Assembly (NCBI RefSeq): GCF_029855045.1
Contig: NZ_CP123228.1
Location: forward strand, 310,001-374,000
Length of the DNA: 64,000 nt
Source of the DNA: Piscinibacter sp. XHJ-5
Lineage (GTDB): Bacteria; Pseudomonadota; Gammaproteobacteria; Burkholderiales; Burkholderiaceae_C
Reading direction: 5' to 3'
Part shown: positions 1 to 8,926 of the stretch, in pieces
How the letters are laid out: every line of letters starts with the position of its first letter
How positions within the stretch are numbered: the first letter of the stretch is position 1
The notes under the pieces: model-generated
Seen by the model: the letters and a program-made list of their open reading frames with translations, nothing else
Told to the model about the DNA's origin: nothing
The model's database searches: none
Position numbers and translations under genes: made by a program

Positions 1-591
1 TACGGCGACCGCGTGAAGATGGCATTCGCCTTCGCCGAGCTCCTGAACCAGGAGGCGCTTGCACTGCAGGCCGACGGCGTCGACATCGTCCAGTTCGACG
101 AGCCGGCGTTCAACGTGTACCTCGACGAGGCCGCCGACTGGGGGGTGAAGGCACTGGAGCGCGCGGCCCAGGGCCTGAGCTGCACGACGGCCGTGCACAT
201 CTGCTACGGCTATGGCATCGCGGCCAACATCGAGTGGAAGAAGACGCTCGGCGAGCAGTGGCGGCAATACGAGAAGGTGTTTCCGGCACTGGCGGCCAGT
301 CGCATCGACCAGGTGAGCCTCGAGTGCATTCACTCGCACGTGCCTCCCGAGCTGATGGCGCTGCTGGCCGGAAAGGACGTGATGGTCGGCGTGATCGACG
401 TGGCGAGCGACAGTGTCGAGACGCCCGACGAAGTGGCCGACACGATAGGCCGCGCGCTGCAGTTCGTGCCGCGCGAGCGACTGGTGGCCTGCACCAACTG
501 CGGACTGGCGCCAATGCGCCGCGAAGTCGCCGAGGCCAAGCTGCGTGCGCTCGCGGCGGGCGCGGCGCTGGCGCGGCAACGACTCGGGTGA
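1..591 (+). CDS. MesD-like core methionine synthase (5' truncated)
   Basis: C-terminal 196 residues of a cobalamin-independent methionine synthase-type TIM barrel; the frame is open from base 1, so the gene begins before the window. The MetE zinc-site residues are visible: His and Cys in VHICYG, Glu in SLECIHSH, and the last Cys in CTNCGL. DEPAFN is the substrate-pocket motif. The segment closely resembles the single-domain core MetE proteins that sit beside DUF1852 (the MesD/MesX pair) and make methionine without the large MetE N-terminal domain. This is recalled family knowledge; the upstream partner is outside the window. The stop is 4 bases before the next gene's likely GTG start, so the two are probably cotranscribed. 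A full-length MetE is possible but the sequence resembles the short form more. Confidence 0.85.
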   Translation, partial: YGDRVKMAFAFAELLNQEALALQADGVDIVQFDEPAFNVYLDEAADWGVKALERAAQGLSCTTAVHICYGYGIAANIEWKKTLGEQWRQYEKVFPALAASRIDQVSLECIHSHVPPELMALLAGKDVMVGVIDVASDSVETPDEVADTIGRALQFVPRERLVACTNCGLAPMRREVAEAKLRALAAGAALARQRLG

Positions 592-595
592 CGCG

Positions 596-967
596 GTGGC
601 GTGGCAGGCGTCACCGCCCGCGCTGATCGCCCGCTTCGGCGAGCTGGTGCCGCACGATCCGCGCATCGAGCGCAGGAAGATGTTCGGCTATCCGGCCGCG
701 TTCGTGAATGGACACCTGTTCGCCAGCCTGTACCGGGCCGGCCTCGTGCTCAAGCTGCCGGCCGCCGATCGTGCACTGCTGCAATCCGGCGGACATGCCA
801 GGCCCTTCGAGCCGATGCCCGGCCGGGTCATGGGTGAGTTCGTCCTCATCCCCGGCAATACCTTGCCTCATGGGCCGGTGATGACGGCCTGGATGACGCG
901 GGCGCTCGAGCACGTGGCGTCATTGCCGCCGAAGGCGCCGCGCAAGAAGGCGGTGCGCGGCGGCTGA
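596..967 (+). CDS. TfoX N-terminal domain protein
   Basis: A 123-residue protein that is one TfoX N-terminal domain, with the diagnostic RRKMFGYPAAFVNGHLFASL stretch near residues 22-42 and a basic tail (KAPRKKAVRG). In TfoX/Sxy this domain goes with competence regulation, but stand-alone copies are common in proteobacteria and have no firm function. The GTG at 596 is chosen because the in-frame ATG at 545 lies deep inside the preceding methionine synthase gene. It probably shares that gene's transcript. It is followed by a convergent nuclease gene 24 bases away. Confidence 0.8.
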   Translation: MAWQASPPALIARFGELVPHDPRIERRKMFGYPAAFVNGHLFASLYRAGLVLKLPAADRALLQSGGHARPFEPMPGRVMGEFVLIPGNTLPHGPVMTAWMTRALEHVASLPPKAPRKKAVRGG

Positions 968-991
968 CGGGTCCACCGACGAGCTTCCGGC

Positions 992-1843
992 CTACGCCCA
1001 CTCCACCATCACCGCCTGGTGATCCGATGCATCGCTGGCGGCGTCGACCTGCACGTCGCGCAGCCGGGGCACCAGGTCCTCGCTCACGAAGACGAAGTCC
1101 CAGGTGAACGGCGGGCCCGGGAACTGGCTCCGGTCGTGGAGCGCCACGGTGGGTGCACGCGGCTTGCCGGGATGCAGGCATTCCCACGCATCGCGGTACG
1201 AGGTCGTCGTCGGATCGATCGGCGTCATCAGCCGCACGTGCTCGGGCGAATCGGGCATGAAGTTGAAGTCTCCGGCGAGCAGCGACGGCGCCGCGCGCGC
1301 GACGCGGTCGAAAGGCCCCTCGTCCGGCGTGCCGGGGCGCGGGCTGGCCGCGTGGGCGCACGCTTCCCGGTGCAGCTCGCGCAGCCGCTCCACCTGGGCG
1401 GCGCGCTGCCAGGCCGAGTAGTACTCGAGGTGGGTGGTCGTCACGCGCACCGGTCCCTGGGGCGTGTCGAGGTTCGACTCGAGCGCGATGCGCTGCATGC
1501 TCGGCACCGTGCTGTCCGCCGGCCACGGCAGCAGGTGGCGGAACACCTGGCGTACCGGCAGCCGCGAGAGCACCAGGTTGCCGAAGCGCCGCCGCCCGCC
1601 CGACGGATGCGGCGTGTCGGTGGCGACGCCGTCGATGCGCGTGAAGCCGGGAAAGCGCGCGGCCAGGGCCTCGAACTGATCGCTGCCGTCGCAGCCCGGG
1701 AGCTCGGGATAGCCGGCCGACACCTCTTGCAGGCACAGCACGTCGAAATCCGCGAAGCGACGCGCGTGCGCCGCGATGCGGTCGAGGTCGACGCGGCCGT
1801 CGACGCCTCGGCCCCATTGGATGTTCCATGTGACGAGCTTCAT
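992..1843 (-). CDS. endonuclease/exonuclease/phosphatase family protein
   Basis: A 283-residue metal-dependent phosphodiesterase of the EEP (DNase I/ExoIII-like) fold. Motifs in order: TWNIQWG (Asn), LCLQE (metal-binding Glu), THLEYY, AGDFNFMP (Asp/Asn pair) and the C-terminal SDHQAVMVEW (Asp-His). No signal peptide is seen, so it is probably cytoplasmic. The substrate (nucleic acid, phospholipid or another phosphodiester) cannot be told. The ATG at 1843 follows a good ribosome binding site (GGAGG, 6 bases upstream). It is divergent from the rep helicase, with an 87-base gap that must hold both promoters. Confidence 0.88.
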   Translation of the reverse strand: MKLVTWNIQWGRGVDGRVDLDRIAAHARRFADFDVLCLQEVSAGYPELPGCDGSDQFEALAARFPGFTRIDGVATDTPHPSGGRRRFGNLVLSRLPVRQVFRHLLPWPADSTVPSMQRIALESNLDTPQGPVRVTTTHLEYYSAWQRAAQVERLRELHREACAHAASPRPGTPDEGPFDRVARAAPSLLAGDFNFMPDSPEHVRLMTPIDPTTTSYRDAWECLHPGKPRAPTVALHDRSQFPGPPFTWDFVFVSEDLVPRLRDVQVDAASDASDHQAVMVEWA

Positions 1844-1930
1844 GAAGCACCTCCGGTGCTCGATGATCGGCCGCGTGGCACGGGGCTGCTTGGCTATCAT
1901 GGCGCGCCCTTCTTGCAGTGCGCCCTTTTC

Positions 1931-3979
1931 GTGTCGTCGTCGGCCCCTCCTTCGCTCAATCCCGCCCAGCTCGATGCCGTTCACCACCTCGGTGGCCCGT
2001 GCCTGGTCCTTGCGGGCGCCGGATCGGGCAAGACGCGCGTCATCACGCACAAGATCGCGCGGCTGCTGCAGGCCGGCTACGAGCCGGGTCATATCGCGGC
2101 GATCACCTTCACCAACAAGGCCGCCGCCGAGATGCGCGAGCGGGCCAGGCAGCTCGTCGGCCCGCGCGCGGCCAAGCAGCTCCTGATCAGCACCTTCCAT
2201 TCCCTGGGCGTGCGGCTGCTGCGCAGCGAAGGCGAACGGCTGGGGCTGAAGCCGCAGTTCAGCATCCTCGACAGCGACGACGTGCTGGGCATCCTGCGCG
2301 ACGCCGGCGGCAGCAGCGACAACGCGCTCGCGCGCCGCTGGCAGTGGGCGATCAGCCTGTGGAAGAACCAGGGGCTGAACAGCGAGCAGGCCGAAGCCGT
2401 TGCGGCAAACGACGACGAACGGGTCGCCGCTCGCGTGATGAAGCGCTACGAGGAGCGGCTGGCCGCCTATCAGGCAGTGGATTTCGACGATCTGATCGGT
2501 TTGCCGCAGCGCCTGCTCCAGCGCGACGCCGAATGCCGGGCCAAATGGCAGGACATGCTGCGCTACGTGCTGGTGGACGAATACCAGGACACCAATGCCA
2601 TCCAGTACGAGATGCTGAAGTCGCTGGTGGGCGAGCGCGCCATGTTCACCGCGGTCGGCGACGACGATCAGAGCATCTATGGCTGGCGCGGCGCCACCAT
2701 CGACAACCTGCGCCGCCTGCCGCAGGAGTTTCCGCAGCTCAAGGTGATCCCGCTGGAGCAGAACTACCGCTCCACCGGGCACATCCTGCGCGCCGCCAAT
2801 GCGGTGATCGGGCACAACCCGAAGCTGTTCGAGAAGAAGCTGTGGAGCGACTTCGGCGACGGCGAGCCGGTGCGCGTCGTCGAATGCGACGGCGAGGAGC
2901 ACGAGGCCGAGCGCGCCGTGGCGCGCATCCAGTCCCTGCGCGGGCAGGGCGGCGAGGTGCAGTTCAAGGATTTCGCCATCCTGTATCGCGCCAACCACCA
3001 GGCCAAGTCGTTCGAGAAGGCCCTTCGCCGCGCCAACCTGCCCTACAAGGTGTCCGGCGGCCAGAGCTTCTTCGACCGCGCCGAGATCAAGGACCTGTGC
3101 GCCTGGCTGCGTCTGCTGGTCAACAACGACGACGATCCCGCCTTCCTGCGCGCGGTGACCACGCCCAAGCGCGGCATCGGTCACCAGACGCTCGCAAGCC
3201 TCGGTGAGTTCGCCGGCAAGTGGCGGGTCAGCCTGTACGAGGCGCTGTTCGCCGACAGCCTGTCCACCGCGGTGAGCCCGCGCGCCATCGGCTCGCTGCA
3301 CGAGTTCGGCCGCTGCGTGAACGACCTCGAGTACCGCGCTCGCCACACCGTCGGTGCGGAGGATGCGAAGTCGTTCCTCATGGGCTGGCTGAAGGAGCTC
3401 GATTACGAGAAGCACCTGTACGAAGGCGAGGACAGCGAGAAGCTGGCCGCGGCGCGCTGGAGCAACGTCGTCGACTTCGTCGACTGGGTCGCTAGGCGAT
3501 GCGGCGGCGAGATCGAGAACGACGGCGGGCTCACGGTGGAGACCGAGAAGAAGAGCGTCCTCGATGTCGCGCAGACGATCTCGGTGATCATCAGCCTTGC
3601 CGAACGCGGCGACGAGCAGAACGTCATCACGCTGTCGACGCTGCATGCCGCCAAGGGCCTGGAGTGGCCGCACGTCGTGCTCGCGGGCGTCAACGAGGGG
3701 TTGCTGCCGTTTCGCAGCGAGGACGAGGAGATGACGGCGCAGCGGCTGGAGGAAGAGCGGCGGCTGATGTATGTGGGCATCACGCGTGCGCGCACCACGC
3801 TGGCCGTGAGCACGCTTCGTCGTCGCAAGCGCGGACGCGACACGGTGGCCGGCGTGCCGAGCCGCTTCATCAAGGAGATGAAGCTGGACGAGGTGACGGT
3901 GAAGGAGGATCCGCGGGAGAAGCTGAAGGCGTTGCGGGCCGCCGCGGCGGCACGGGCGGCAGCCGGCTCCGCGGGATGA
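1931..3979 (+). CDS. rep: ATP-dependent DNA helicase Rep (UvrD family)
   Basis: A 682-residue superfamily 1A 3'-5' helicase, close to the E. coli Rep length (673). All helicase motifs are present: Walker A AGAGSGKT, Ia TFTNKAAAEM, II VDEYQDTN, III VGDDDQSIYGWRGA, IV LEQNYRST, V STLHAAKGLEW, VI EERRLMYVGITRAR. The accessory 2B region lies between motifs IV and V. Rep removes protein roadblocks ahead of replication forks. UvrD is the alternative, but the short C-terminus and the sequence around motifs III-V fit Rep better. GTG at 1931 is preferred because it begins just before the conserved LNPAQLDAV; the ribosome binding site is weak. Confidence 0.92.
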   Translation: MSSSAPPSLNPAQLDAVHHLGGPCLVLAGAGSGKTRVITHKIARLLQAGYEPGHIAAITFTNKAAAEMRERARQLVGPRAAKQLLISTFHSLGVRLLRSEGERLGLKPQFSILDSDDVLGILRDAGGSSDNALARRWQWAISLWKNQGLNSEQAEAVAANDDERVAARVMKRYEERLAAYQAVDFDDLIGLPQRLLQRDAECRAKWQDMLRYVLVDEYQDTNAIQYEMLKSLVGERAMFTAVGDDDQSIYGWRGATIDNLRRLPQEFPQLKVIPLEQNYRSTGHILRAANAVIGHNPKLFEKKLWSDFGDGEPVRVVECDGEEHEAERAVARIQSLRGQGGEVQFKDFAILYRANHQAKSFEKALRRANLPYKVSGGQSFFDRAEIKDLCAWLRLLVNNDDDPAFLRAVTTPKRGIGHQTLASLGEFAGKWRVSLYEALFADSLSTAVSPRAIGSLHEFGRCVNDLEYRARHTVGAEDAKSFLMGWLKELDYEKHLYEGEDSEKLAAARWSNVVDFVDWVARRCGGEIENDGGLTVETEKKSVLDVAQTISVIISLAERGDEQNVITLSTLHAAKGLEWPHVVLAGVNEGLLPFRSEDEEMTAQRLEEERRLMYVGITRARTTLAVSTLRRRKRGRDTVAGVPSRFIKEMKLDEVTVKEDPREKLKALRAAAAARAAAGSAG

Positions 3980-4001
3980 TCGCGGGCATCGTCGCCTGCG
4001 C

Positions 4002-4904
4002 TCACTTTCCCCTGACCGGATCGAACCACATCTCGGGCCTGGTCTTCCTCGTCGCCTGCGTCTGCGGCGACAGGAAGGGGTTGTCGATGCGGAACGCCCG
4101 GCGCGTCGTCAGGTGCGCGCGTGCCATCAGCGGTCCCTTGCTCTTCAGGAAGTAGGCGTCGAAGCTGCCGTCCTTGATCATGCGGTTGAGTCCCGCTTCG
4201 ATCCGGTCCGCCAGCTGCTGGCCTTGCTCGCTTCGTTGCACGAAGAACAGCCGCGTCGTCGTGAAGTGCAGCAGCAGCCTGTCCTCGACGCGCATGTCGG
4301 GCAGCAGCTCGCGGCGCTCGTCGTACTCGCGGTACGCCTCGTCGGCGCTGCGCGAGAAGCAGTCGAAGCGCCTGGCCACCAGCATGCGAAACAAGCCCTC
4401 GTAGCTGTCGCCGGTCACGACGCGAAAGCCGGCTTCACGAAGGATGCGGGTGTCGGCCCAGGTCGCGAACGAGCCGACGCTGAAGCGGCGGAGCTCGTCG
4501 AGCGACTGCACCTCGGCGAAGCGCGGCTGCATGTCGTGGCGGATCAGGAACACGCGGTAGCTGATGAGGCCTTTGTCGATCGGGATGCGGATGGGCAGGA
4601 AGCGCTCCTCATGCTCCTGCGTCGCCGAGCGCGCGAAGACGTTGACCAGCCCGCTGCCCACCGCGATCTCGTCGCCCGCGCGCGCCTGGTTCATCGACGC
4701 GACCGACTGCCGAAGCACAAACGGGCCGTGGGTGGCGACGGTGGCTTCCAGCGCCTGGCGCAGCAGCTCGTAGTCGTAGGCGTATTGCGTGTCGACGGCC
4801 GATTCGGACCGCGGGTAGATGAGCACCATCGTCGCGGCGGTTGCGGCCATCCCGGCCAGGCAGGCTGCCAGCCCCATTCCAGCAACGACGCTGCGTCGCC
4901 TCAT
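4002..4904 (-). CDS. orphan periplasmic solute-binding protein (family 3-like)
   Basis: A 300-residue protein resembling the family 3 (amino-acid type) solute-binding fold. The N-terminus from the ATG at 4904 has an Arg-rich start and an Ala/Gly hydrophobic stretch, read as a signal peptide or anchor. The body has alternating beta/alpha segments typical of the two lobes, including a hinge-like SFATWADTRILREAGF and a C-terminal DGSFDAYFLKSKGPL. No transporter permease or ATPase is next to it, so it may be a sensor or part of an unlinked system. It converges on rep and is divergent from a GGDEF-EAL protein (202-base gap), so a partnership with c-di-GMP signalling is possible but unproven. A longer start at 5024 would lack a signal peptide at the N-terminus. 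Confidence 0.7.
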   Translation of the reverse strand: MRRRSVVAGMGLAACLAGMAATAATMVLIYPRSESAVDTQYAYDYELLRQALEATVATHGPFVLRQSVASMNQARAGDEIAVGSGLVNVFARSATQEHEERFLPIRIPIDKGLISYRVFLIRHDMQPRFAEVQSLDELRRFSVGSFATWADTRILREAGFRVVTGDSYEGLFRMLVARRFDCFSRSADEAYREYDERRELLPDMRVEDRLLLHFTTTRLFFVQRSEQGQQLADRIEAGLNRMIKDGSFDAYFLKSKGPLMARAHLTTRRAFRIDNPFLSPQTQATRKTRPEMWFDPVRGK

Positions 4905-5106
4905 CGCATCCCCGACGACGATGTTGACGCGCTGATTCTCGAACGTGATGTAGTGCCTCGGCATCGCGAGTTTCCCCAGAAGCGCTGGCAAAAAAGCGCT
5001 CTTCGTCACGGCCGGCACTGCCATACTGGATCAAGTCCCAGGGGAGGGATGCCGAGAAACGGCATGGAGCCAAAAGCCGTCGGAACCACCCGACGCCACG
5101 ACAACG

Positions 5107-7608
5107 ATGCTGCGCCAGGGGGCAAGAAACATCACCTTGAACCGACCACTGCCCGCCTTGGCGCGTTGGCTGGAGAAGGTCCGTCCGCGGCGGCTTGCGC
5201 CTCGCCTGCTCGCGGCCATCCTCGTGGCCAGCACGGCGCTCGCACTCGTGGCCACCGCCGTGCAGCTGTGGGCCGACTACCGCAGCGACCTGCGCGCCAT
5301 CGACGAGGAGCTCGCGCGGATCGAGCGCAGCACGCTCGACGCGCTGGCGCACAGCGTGTGGTCGTACAACGAGACGCAGATCAAGTTGACGCTGAACGGC
5401 CTGCTGCAGGTGCGCGACGTCCAGTATGTCGAGGTGCGTGCCGGACGCGACGAGCTGTTCTCCTCGGGGCAGCCGTCGCAAGGCAGCGTGCTGGACCGGA
5501 TGTACGAGCTGCGCGAGCCCACCGGACGCGGCGTGCAGCTGGGCACGCTGCACGTGCAGGTGTCGCTGGACGGCGTGCACCAGCGGCTGGTCGACCGCGC
5601 CGTGATCATCCTCGTCGCGGAGTCGACCAAGGCCTTCCTGATCGCGCTGATCATCCTCGTGCTGGTCAACCGGGGGGTCACCCGGCACCTCGAGCGCATG
5701 GCCGGCCACGCGCGAGAGCTGAGCCTGGACCGCCTGGGACGCGAGCCGCTGCAGCTGCAGCGTGCCGCGGGGGCCGGCGACGAGCTGGACCAGGTGGCCA
5801 CCGCGCTCAACGAGATGAGCGACGCGCTCGCCAAGGAGCTGGGCCGGCGCTTTGCCGCTGACGCCGAGCGCGAGCGGCTGTTCGATGCCTACGAGCAGAA
5901 CCGCTGGCTGCTGCAGTCCATCATCGACAACACCCCGGCGCTGGTCTTCGTGCGCGACCTCCAGTCGCGCTTTCTGCTCGTGAACCGCCGCTACCGCGCA
6001 GCCTTCACCGGCGGCGCGGACGTGGTCGGGCGGCACATGGAAGAGGTGGTGGGTCCGGCCGAAGCGGCCGGCTTGATCATCGAGGACCAGCGCGCCGTGC
6101 TGGCCGGAGGGCACAGCGAGCTGGAGGTGGAGGTCTCGCAGGGCGACGGCAAGCGCACCTACCTCACGCAGCGCTTCCCGTTGCGACGCGCCGACGGCGA
6201 GCTGTTCGCGATCGGCTGCGTCGCCACCGACATCACGGAGCGCAAGAGCCACGAGGAACGCATCCGGTACCTGGCACAGAACGACGTGCTCACCGGCCTG
6301 CCCAACCGCACCCTGTTCCGCGACCGCGTCGCGCAGGCCATCGCGCAGGCGCAGCGCAGCGGTGCGCATGTCGCGGTGATGTTCCTCGACCTCGACCACT
6401 TCAAGAACGTCAACGACTCGCTCGGCCACGAGACCGGCGACGAGCTGCTCAAGGCCGCGGCGAACCGGCTGCGCGGCTGCCTGCGCGCCGGTGACACGGC
6501 AGCGCGCCAGGGTGGCGACGAGTTCGTGATCTGCCTGCCCACGCTTGCCGAAGGCTCGCACGCGATCCCCATCGCCGAAAAGCTGCTCGAGGCGCTGCGC
6601 CAGCCGTTCTCCGTCGGTTCCAACGAGCTGCATGTGCGCGGCAGTGTCGGCATCAGCGTGTTCCCCGGCGACGGTGCCGACGCCGACGAGCTGATGCGCG
6701 CGGCGGACGCGGCGATGTACCACGCGAAGGAAAAGGGCCGCGACACCTTCCGCTTCTTCACTGCCGAGCTCAACAACACCGCGCAGCGCCGGCTGGCGCT
6801 GGCCAACCGCCTGTATGAAGCGCTGCAGCGGCGCGAATTCGTGCTGCACTACCAGCCCAAGGTTGAGCTGCAGACCGGACGCATCTTCGGCGCCGAGGCG
6901 CTGATCCGCTGGCCGCAGGTCGATGGCAGCTACATCGGGCCGCACGAGTTCGTCCGCGTGGCGGAGGAGACCGGCCAGATCGGCCCGCTGGGCGAGTGGA
7001 TCCTGCATGAGGCGTGCGCCGAGGCCGCGCGCTGGCATCGCCTGGGCCACCACGGCATCAGCGTGGCGGTGAACCTGTCGCCCCAGCAGTTGCTGCGTCC
7101 GGGCTTCCCCGAGTTCGCGCAGAGCGTGCTGCGCCAGACGGGCTTGCCGCCGCAATCGCTGGAGATCGAGATCACCGAGGGCGTGCTGATGGCGCGCAGC
7201 GCCGAAAACATGTCGGCGCTCGAAGCGCTGGCCGGCCTGGGCATCGGCCTGGCGATCGACGACTTCGGCACCGGCTATTCGAGCCTCGCGTACCTGCAGC
7301 GCTTTCCGGTGAGCGTGCTCAAGATCGACCGCAGCTTCACCGATGGCGTGGGCGTCGATGCGGGCGACACGGCCATCGTCACCGCGATCATCGCGATGGC
7401 GCACAGCCTGCGGCTGGACGTCGTCGCCGAGGGCGTCGAGACGATCGAGCAGGCCCAATTCCTGAAGGCCCACGGCTGCCGCGGAGCACAGGGCTTCCAT
7501 TTCAGCCGCCCGGTGCCGCCGGAACGATTTGTGCGGCTGCTGAGCGAGACCGGGGTCGACGCCGACGGGATCGCACCGCTGGCCGCGGTGGCCGGACGGG
7601 GAAGGTGA
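5107..7608 (+). CDS. membrane GGDEF-EAL (bifunctional c-di-GMP) protein with PAS domain
   Basis: An 833-residue inner-membrane protein. In order: TM1 near residues 33-53, a periplasmic sensor segment of about 110 residues, TM2 near 165-185 followed by a HAMP-like linker, a PAS domain near 275-385, a GGDEF domain and a C-terminal EAL domain. The cyclase active site is intact (GGDEF), with an inhibitory-site RAGD placed five residues before it. The phosphodiesterase residues are also intact: EALIRW, NLSPQQ, EIEITEG, DDFGTGYSS, LKIDRSF, EGVET and GAQGFHFSRP. Both activities are therefore possible and the direction cannot be predicted. Its stop overlaps the next gene by 4 bases (GTGA), so the YhhN gene is translationally coupled. 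Confidence 0.93.
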   Translation: MLRQGARNITLNRPLPALARWLEKVRPRRLAPRLLAAILVASTALALVATAVQLWADYRSDLRAIDEELARIERSTLDALAHSVWSYNETQIKLTLNGLLQVRDVQYVEVRAGRDELFSSGQPSQGSVLDRMYELREPTGRGVQLGTLHVQVSLDGVHQRLVDRAVIILVAESTKAFLIALIILVLVNRGVTRHLERMAGHARELSLDRLGREPLQLQRAAGAGDELDQVATALNEMSDALAKELGRRFAADAERERLFDAYEQNRWLLQSIIDNTPALVFVRDLQSRFLLVNRRYRAAFTGGADVVGRHMEEVVGPAEAAGLIIEDQRAVLAGGHSELEVEVSQGDGKRTYLTQRFPLRRADGELFAIGCVATDITERKSHEERIRYLAQNDVLTGLPNRTLFRDRVAQAIAQAQRSGAHVAVMFLDLDHFKNVNDSLGHETGDELLKAAANRLRGCLRAGDTAARQGGDEFVICLPTLAEGSHAIPIAEKLLEALRQPFSVGSNELHVRGSVGISVFPGDGADADELMRAADAAMYHAKEKGRDTFRFFTAELNNTAQRRLALANRLYEALQRREFVLHYQPKVELQTGRIFGAEALIRWPQVDGSYIGPHEFVRVAEETGQIGPLGEWILHEACAEAARWHRLGHHGISVAVNLSPQQLLRPGFPEFAQSVLRQTGLPPQSLEIEITEGVLMARSAENMSALEALAGLGIGLAIDDFGTGYSSLAYLQRFPVSVLKIDRSFTDGVGVDAGDTAIVTAIIAMAHSLRLDVVAEGVETIEQAQFLKAHGCRGAQGFHFSRPVPPERFVRLLSETGVDADGIAPLAAVAGRGR

Positions 7609-8267
7609 GCACCGCGCTGCTCGCGGGCGCCACGCTTGCCAGCGCGGTGCTGGCCATCGCGTCGGCGCTCGGTCTGCTGGCGCCGGGACTGCTCTTCGTC
7701 TTCAAGCCGCTCACCACGGCGCTGATCCTCTGTCATGCGGCGCGCGCCCGCGCTGAACGGCCTGCGCGCCGGTGGGTGATCGCCGGATTGGCGCTGTCGT
7801 GGTGCGGCGACGTCGCCCTGCTGTGGCCGCAGCGCGGATTCCTGCCGGGGCTGGTGTGCTTCCTGCTCGCCCATGTGGCCTACCTGGTGGCCTTCACGCG
7901 TCCGGTTCGCCTGGCCGCCCGTCCCGCGCCGTTCATCGTCTATGCCGCCGTGGCCGGAGGCGTCCTCGCACTGCTGTGGCCGGATGTGCCGGCCGGGCTC
8001 AAGCCGCCGGTCGCGGTCTACGTCGTCTTCCTGGCCGCGATGGCGGCGCAGGCGGCGGTGGTGTGGCGCACGGCGGCCGATGGGGGCGACCGGCCGGCGG
8101 GCGGGCTCGCGGCCGGCGGCGCGTTGTTCGTCTTGTCGGATGCGCTCCTTGCCACGAACAGGTTCCAGGCTGCGCTTCCGTGGGCCTCGCTGTGGATCCT
8201 CGCCAGCTACTGGGCGGCGCAGTGGTGCATCGCGTCTTGGGGAAAGCCCGCGCTTCGTCGCTCCTGA
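7605..8267 (+). CDS. YhhN/TMEM86-family membrane protein (lysoplasmalogenase-like)
   Basis: A 220-residue polytopic membrane protein with about seven or eight hydrophobic helices. Family features visible are an early FKPLTTALI helix, LALSWCGDVALLWP and, near the end, GGALFVLSDALLATNRF, whose polar Asp residues sit inside helices as in YhhN/TMEM86 proteins. Animal members hydrolyse lysoplasmalogen; the bacterial substrate is unclear. It starts with GTG, overlapping the stop of the GGDEF-EAL gene, which implies translational coupling. A functional tie to c-di-GMP signalling is not established. Confidence 0.85.
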   Translation: MSTALLAGATLASAVLAIASALGLLAPGLLFVFKPLTTALILCHAARARAERPARRWVIAGLALSWCGDVALLWPQRGFLPGLVCFLLAHVAYLVAFTRPVRLAARPAPFIVYAAVAGGVLALLWPDVPAGLKPPVAVYVVFLAAMAAQAAVVWRTAADGGDRPAGGLAAGGALFVLSDALLATNRFQAALPWASLWILASYWAAQWCIASWGKPALRRS

Positions 8268-8382
8268 GTGGAGATCCGTGCAATACGCACAGGCAGGAGA
8301 GCCGCCTTCCCACGTTCAGGGGCTGGGCGTCGCGTCGCCTGCGCCTTCCAATCCCTGCATGGGGGTTTGAGGGGACCTTTCG

Positions 8383-8886
8383 ATGACGCTGCGCCGCGTT
8401 CTTGCGCTGACCCTGCTCGCCTGCGCGCCGTTGGCCGTGCACGCGCAGCTGGCCGTGATCCTGGTGCGCCATGCCGAATTCCAGGGCGAGCCCCTGACGC
8501 CGCAGGCCGAGATCCCGCTGTCCAAGGCCGGGGAGGCGCGTGCCAAGCGGCTCGCCGCGATGTTCAAGAACGCCGGCATCGCGCAGATCTATGTCACCGA
8601 GTTCGTGCGCACGGCCAAGACGGCGGAGCCGCTGGCGCGCCAGATCGGCCGCAAGCCCACCGTGCTGCCCAAGGCCGACGTGGCGGGGCTGATCGACAAG
8701 CTGCGCACGACCCACCCTGGGCAGCGCGTGATGGTGATCGGCCACAACGACACGCTGCCCGACATCCTCAGCGCGCTGGGGCATCCCAAGCACATCCAGC
8801 TCAAGCCCTACGACTACGGCAACGTGTTCGTCGTGGTCCCGAACGGCAGGAATCCGCCCGCCGTGGTGAGGTTGCGCAGCGACTAG
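8383..8886 (+). CDS. secreted histidine phosphatase family protein
   Basis: A 167-residue protein of the phosphoglycerate-mutase-like (histidine phosphatase) superfamily. A signal peptide spans residues 1-20 (hydrophobic core, cleavage near VHA-QL). The catalytic motif ILVRHAE carries the phospho-accepting His. EFVRTAKTAEPLA supplies the second Arg, and IGHNDTLPD the second catalytic His. This puts a phosphatase in the periplasm; the substrate is not evident. It stands alone between the YhhN gene (115-base gap) and the convergent response regulator. Confidence 0.87.
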   Translation: MTLRRVLALTLLACAPLAVHAQLAVILVRHAEFQGEPLTPQAEIPLSKAGEARAKRLAAMFKNAGIAQIYVTEFVRTAKTAEPLARQIGRKPTVLPKADVAGLIDKLRTTHPGQRVMVIGHNDTLPDILSALGHPKHIQLKPYDYGNVFVVVPNGRNPPAVVRLRSD

Positions 8887-8926
8887 CGCACTGAACGGCC
8901 CTGGCCCGCCGCCGTGAACCTGCGGT

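Noticed and set aside
992..3673. A very long minus-strand open frame across the rep helicase gene
   Set aside because: Only its last 283 residues (the EEP nuclease) have family motifs; the rest is a high-GC shadow of rep on the other strand.
4609..7500. A 963-residue minus-strand frame opposite the GGDEF-EAL gene
   Set aside because: It lies antisense to intact GGDEF and EAL motifs, has low-complexity His/Arg/Ala composition and no recognisable domain.
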